Shown here piece by piece: positions 3,926 to 6,696 of a stretch of 6,696 nt of DNA (position 1 is its first letter; each line of letters begins with the position of its first letter). The stretch is from an uncultured Campylobacter sp. (GTDB lineage: Bacteria > Campylobacterota > Campylobacteria > Campylobacterales > Campylobacteraceae). Made by a program: the position numbers and the translations under genes. The stretch spans positions 1 through 6,696 of the forward strand of contig NZ_CALIIS010000053.1 of assembly GCF_938017705.1 (NCBI RefSeq), given 5' to 3'. The notes beneath the pieces are model-generated. The model was not told the origin of the DNA, did no database searches, and was given only the letters and a program-made list of their open reading frames with translations.

Positions 3926-6696
3926 TTATTTTTTAAGTTTAACTTCCTTGTCTTTATACAAACCGGTTCCGACCGGAATTATGCGACCTAGGATGACGTT
4001 TTCTTTCAAGTCCTCCAATCGGTCAAATTTACCCGCGATACTAGCCTCGGTTAGAACCTTCGTAGTCTCTTGGAAGGATGCCGCCGAAATGACGCTATCG
4101 CTTCCTACGGCCGCACGAGTTACGCCCAGCAGCACGGACTCCGCGATCGCAGGCTCGCCGCCCATCTTGACGATCCGCTCGTTTTCCTCTTTAAATCTGC
4201 GGCGGCTTATCAGATCGCCGACGATAAGCTGGGTATCGCCGCTATCGACGATTCTGACTTGGCGGAGCATCTGAGATACGATGATCTCGATATGCTTGTC
4301 GCTGATGACGACGCCTTGGGAGCGGTAAACCTGTTGAATTTCGCTTATCAGATAATAATGCAGCGCCTTTTCGCCTAAAATTCTAAGCACGTCGTGCGAG
4401 CTGATAACTCCATCGGTAAGCTTCTCGCCTGCGTGGACGAACTCGCCGTTTCGCACCTGTATCTGGCGGCTCTTATCGATTAGATACTCGGCGCTCGTTC
4501 CGTCCTCGCCCTCTATTATAATGCGCTCTTTCGCGCGCAAAGCTTTATCAAAGCGGACGGTTCCGTCGATATCTGCGATAATCGCGGTATTTTTCGGACG
4601 GCGCGCTTCAAATAGCTCCGATACGCGCGGCAAACCGCCGGTGATATCTTTTGATTTCGCAGCAGCCTTCGGCGTCCTAGCCAAAATATCCGCAATCGCT
4701 ACCTGATCGCCCCTATTCGTAAAAATCGCAGTCTTCGGTCCTAGGTTATATTTGATAGGCTCGCCCTTGCTAGGGGTTACGATAATGGCCGGCTTGACGC
4801 CTTGCGGAAGGTACTCGTTGATGACCAAACGGCTTTGGCCGGTAGTCTCGTCATATTGCTCCGTAGCGGTGTATCCAGGCTCGATATCCTCAAAGCTGAT
4901 CTTACCCTCGCACTCTGCAGCCACAGGGATAGAATATGGATCCCACTCGGCGATGATCAATCTATCGTCTTTTTTAGGCTTGGCGATAAGATCTTCGCTT
5001 TTTACTACGGTATTGTCGTCGTAAGTAATGACCGATTCACGCGGTATATAGTGGCGGATCGCCTCTCTGCCGTTTTCATCGGAGATGACTACGTACATAC
5101 CTTTCTCGCTTACGACGTGACCTTTTTTAATATCCTTTAAGCGCTCCAAATAATCGCTCTTGAGGATGAAATATTTAAGCGTGCCGCCTACGCCCGCTTT
5201 AATCTTTTTGGTCACGGGTTCGCCGTCTTTGACGCGAAGTTCGCTTGCAAACGGAATTCGCGTAGGGATATTCCAATCCTCTTTGATAACCTCGACTAAG
5301 CTATCGTTTTCTTGGATCGTATCACCGTTTTTAAAGACGATATAAAATTTACCCTCTACCTTGCCGCTTACGCCCGCAAGCTCGGTAGGCTTAGCTAGAT
5401 CGTGGCGGCGGATCGAATATTTAAATTCTTCTTTTTTACCCTTTAGCGTGATATTTACGTCGTCGTGGGTTATATCGATGCTTACCTTGCCGGTAATCGG
5501 AGCTTTGATCTTAGGCTCGACCAAAAGTACCGCAGCGTTTCTGCGGTTCATTACGATATTTTTGCCGCCGTTTTCATAGGTCTTTACGTTGTAATATCTG
5601 ATAAAGCCCTCTTTATCGGCGATTACTTGGCGATCTTGCTGCTCGGTAGATGCGGTACCGCCGGCGTGGAAGGTTCGTAGCGTAAGCTGCGTGCCCGGCT
5701 CGCCGATTGATTGCGCAGAGATGATACCGACCGCTTCGCCCGGTTTTACTAGCTTGCCCTCGCCCAAATTTACACCGTAGCACTTCGCACAAACCCCTTT
5801 TTCAGCCTTGCACGTAATAGGCGTACGGATGCTTACGGATTTGATGCCGGCATCGACTATGGTGCGTACCTCATTAACGCCTAGAAGCGTGCCTTCGGTA
5901 AATAAAATTTCATTCGACACCGGATCAATTACATCCGAGCTTAGCACCCTACCCATAATCCTATCGGCTAGGCTTTCTATTTGCGTTCCATTCTCTACAA
6001 TCTCGGTAACCTCGATACCCTCGTGCGTGCCGCAGTCGTGCATCGTAACTCTGACGTTTTGCGCGACGTCGATCAGCTTTCGCGTTAGATATCCCGCATT
6101 TGCGGTCTTTAGCGCCGTATCGGCAAGACCTTTACGCGCGCCATGAGTCGAGATGAAGTACTCATTTACATTCAGACCCTCTCTAAAATTTGAAGTAATC
6201 GGCGTCTCGATGATCGAGCCATCCGGCTTACTCATCAAACCTCTCATGCCCGCTAGCTGCTTGATCTGCTCCGCGCTACCTCGCGCGCCGCTATCAGCCA
6301 TCATATAGATCGAGTTAAAGCCGTCCTTATCCTTCTCCATCATCTTCATCATCTCATCGGCTAGCTTCTTGCTGGTGCTGGTCCAGATGTCGATCGTTTT
6401 ATTATAGCGCTCGCCGTCGGTTAGCAAGCCCGCGCCGTATTGGTTCTGAACCTCTCTAACCTGCTTTTTAGCCTCTTCGACGAGGCTTGCTTTGGACTTC
6501 GGCACGATGATGTCCGAAACGGAGATCGAAACGCCCGCTTTAGTCGCGGATTCAAAGCCTAAATTTTTAAGATTATCCAAAAATTCCGCGCTTATCTCAA
6601 GGCCACCGTTTTTATAGACGTAATCGACAAGCTCGGCGATATCCTTTTTCTTCATGATCTTATTCCAAAGATGATCCGGAATAAAGCTAGGCAGGA
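3926..6696 (-). CDS. rpoC: DNA-directed RNA polymerase subunit beta' (5' partial)
   Basis: This is the C-terminal ~922 residues of beta', the large RNA polymerase subunit that forms one side of the active cleft. The ATG at 6653-6655 is internal: the frame stays open to the window edge and reads LPSFIPDHLWNKI just before it, typical RpoC sequence. Counting from that Met, the SGARGS...GMRGLM segment is at 122-141 and the bridge helix at about 162-200. Zinc-site cysteines are C208, C282, C289 and C292. The trigger-loop helices flank SIGEPGTQLTLRTFHAGG (316-333) and DITGGLPRVSELFEARRP (670-687). The C-terminal part contains SDKHIEIIVSQMLR and SAASFQETTKVLTEA, as in E. coli. The catalytic NADFDGD motif should lie upstream of the window. 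Between the trigger-loop halves sits an insert of roughly 330 residues, larger than E. coli SI3. The gene ends in TAA, 35 bases before the DoxX gene, with no terminator between. Identity is certain. Confidence 0.98.
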   Translation of the reverse strand, partial: LPSFIPDHLWNKIMKKKDIAELVDYVYKNGGLEISAEFLDNLKNLGFESATKAGVSISVSDIIVPKSKASLVEEAKKQVREVQNQYGAGLLTDGERYNKTIDIWTSTSKKLADEMMKMMEKDKDGFNSIYMMADSGARGSAEQIKQLAGMRGLMSKPDGSIIETPITSNFREGLNVNEYFISTHGARKGLADTALKTANAGYLTRKLIDVAQNVRVTMHDCGTHEGIEVTEIVENGTQIESLADRIMGRVLSSDVIDPVSNEILFTEGTLLGVNEVRTIVDAGIKSVSIRTPITCKAEKGVCAKCYGVNLGEGKLVKPGEAVGIISAQSIGEPGTQLTLRTFHAGGTASTEQQDRQVIADKEGFIRYYNVKTYENGGKNIVMNRRNAAVLLVEPKIKAPITGKVSIDITHDDVNITLKGKKEEFKYSIRRHDLAKPTELAGVSGKVEGKFYIVFKNGDTIQENDSLVEVIKEDWNIPTRIPFASELRVKDGEPVTKKIKAGVGGTLKYFILKSDYLERLKDIKKGHVVSEKGMYVVISDENGREAIRHYIPRESVITYDDNTVVKSEDLIAKPKKDDRLIIAEWDPYSIPVAAECEGKISFEDIEPGYTATEQYDETTGQSRLVINEYLPQGVKPAIIVTPSKGEPIKYNLGPKTAIFTNRGDQVAIADILARTPKAAAKSKDITGGLPRVSELFEARRPKNTAIIADIDGTVRFDKALRAKERIIIEGEDGTSAEYLIDKSRQIQVRNGEFVHAGEKLTDGVISSHDVLRILGEKALHYYLISEIQQVYRSQGVVISDKHIEIIVSQMLRQVRIVDSGDTQLIVGDLISRRRFKEENERIVKMGGEPAIAESVLLGVTRAAVGSDSVISAASFQETTKVLTEASIAGKFDRLEDLKENVILGRIIPVGTGLYKDKEVKLKK

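Noticed and set aside
3948..6146. Several plus-strand open frames of 60-112 codons opposite rpoC
   Set aside because: All lie inside the conserved rpoC reading frame, overlap each other and have no family features. They are antisense shadows.
6653..6655. ATG as the start of a 909-residue protein
   Set aside because: The frame continues upstream to the window edge with RpoC-like residues and no stop, so this Met is internal to rpoC.

Overview
The window carries the 3' part of a bacterial rpoC-str ribosomal/transcription operon, read entirely on the minus strand. In transcription order (right to left) it holds rpoC (its last ~922 codons; the 5' part lies beyond the right edge), a small DoxX-family membrane protein gene, rpsL (S12), rpsG (S7) and fusA (EF-G), closed by a strong intrinsic terminator a few bases after fusA. 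To the left lies about 350 bases of AT-rich DNA in which I see no convincing gene.

The organism looks like a campylobacterotal (epsilonproteobacterial) species, most likely a Campylobacter. The EF-G length (691 aa), the S7, S12 and RpoC sequences, the rpoC-to-str linkage and the many AAATTT/TAAATTTA words in the gaps all fit. The coding DNA is clearly richer in G+C than C. jejuni. This points to a higher-GC, possibly oral, member of the genus such as the gracilis/rectus/showae group. That last step is inference from memory, not a search.

Layout: 1-349, non-coding, with seven AAATTT words and a few weak hairpins or promoter-like words; 351-408, operon terminator; 418-2493, fusA; 2503-2973, rpsG; 3043-3417, rpsL, with a GTG start; 3418-3500, a gap holding a good TATAAT promoter candidate for rpsL; 3501-3890, DoxX family; 3926-6696, rpoC (5' partial).

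The genes encode the RNA polymerase beta' subunit, two 30S proteins of the decoding and E-site regions, and the translocase. The arrangement couples synthesis of transcription and translation machinery. The DoxX gene is the only functional outsider, placed exactly between the polymerase and ribosomal parts. I found no sign of a new defence, mobile or catalytic system. The points worth a second look are the DoxX insertion, the enlarged trigger-loop insert of RpoC, the rpsL start and promoter, the rpsL-rpsG gap and the AAATTT-rich downstream region.
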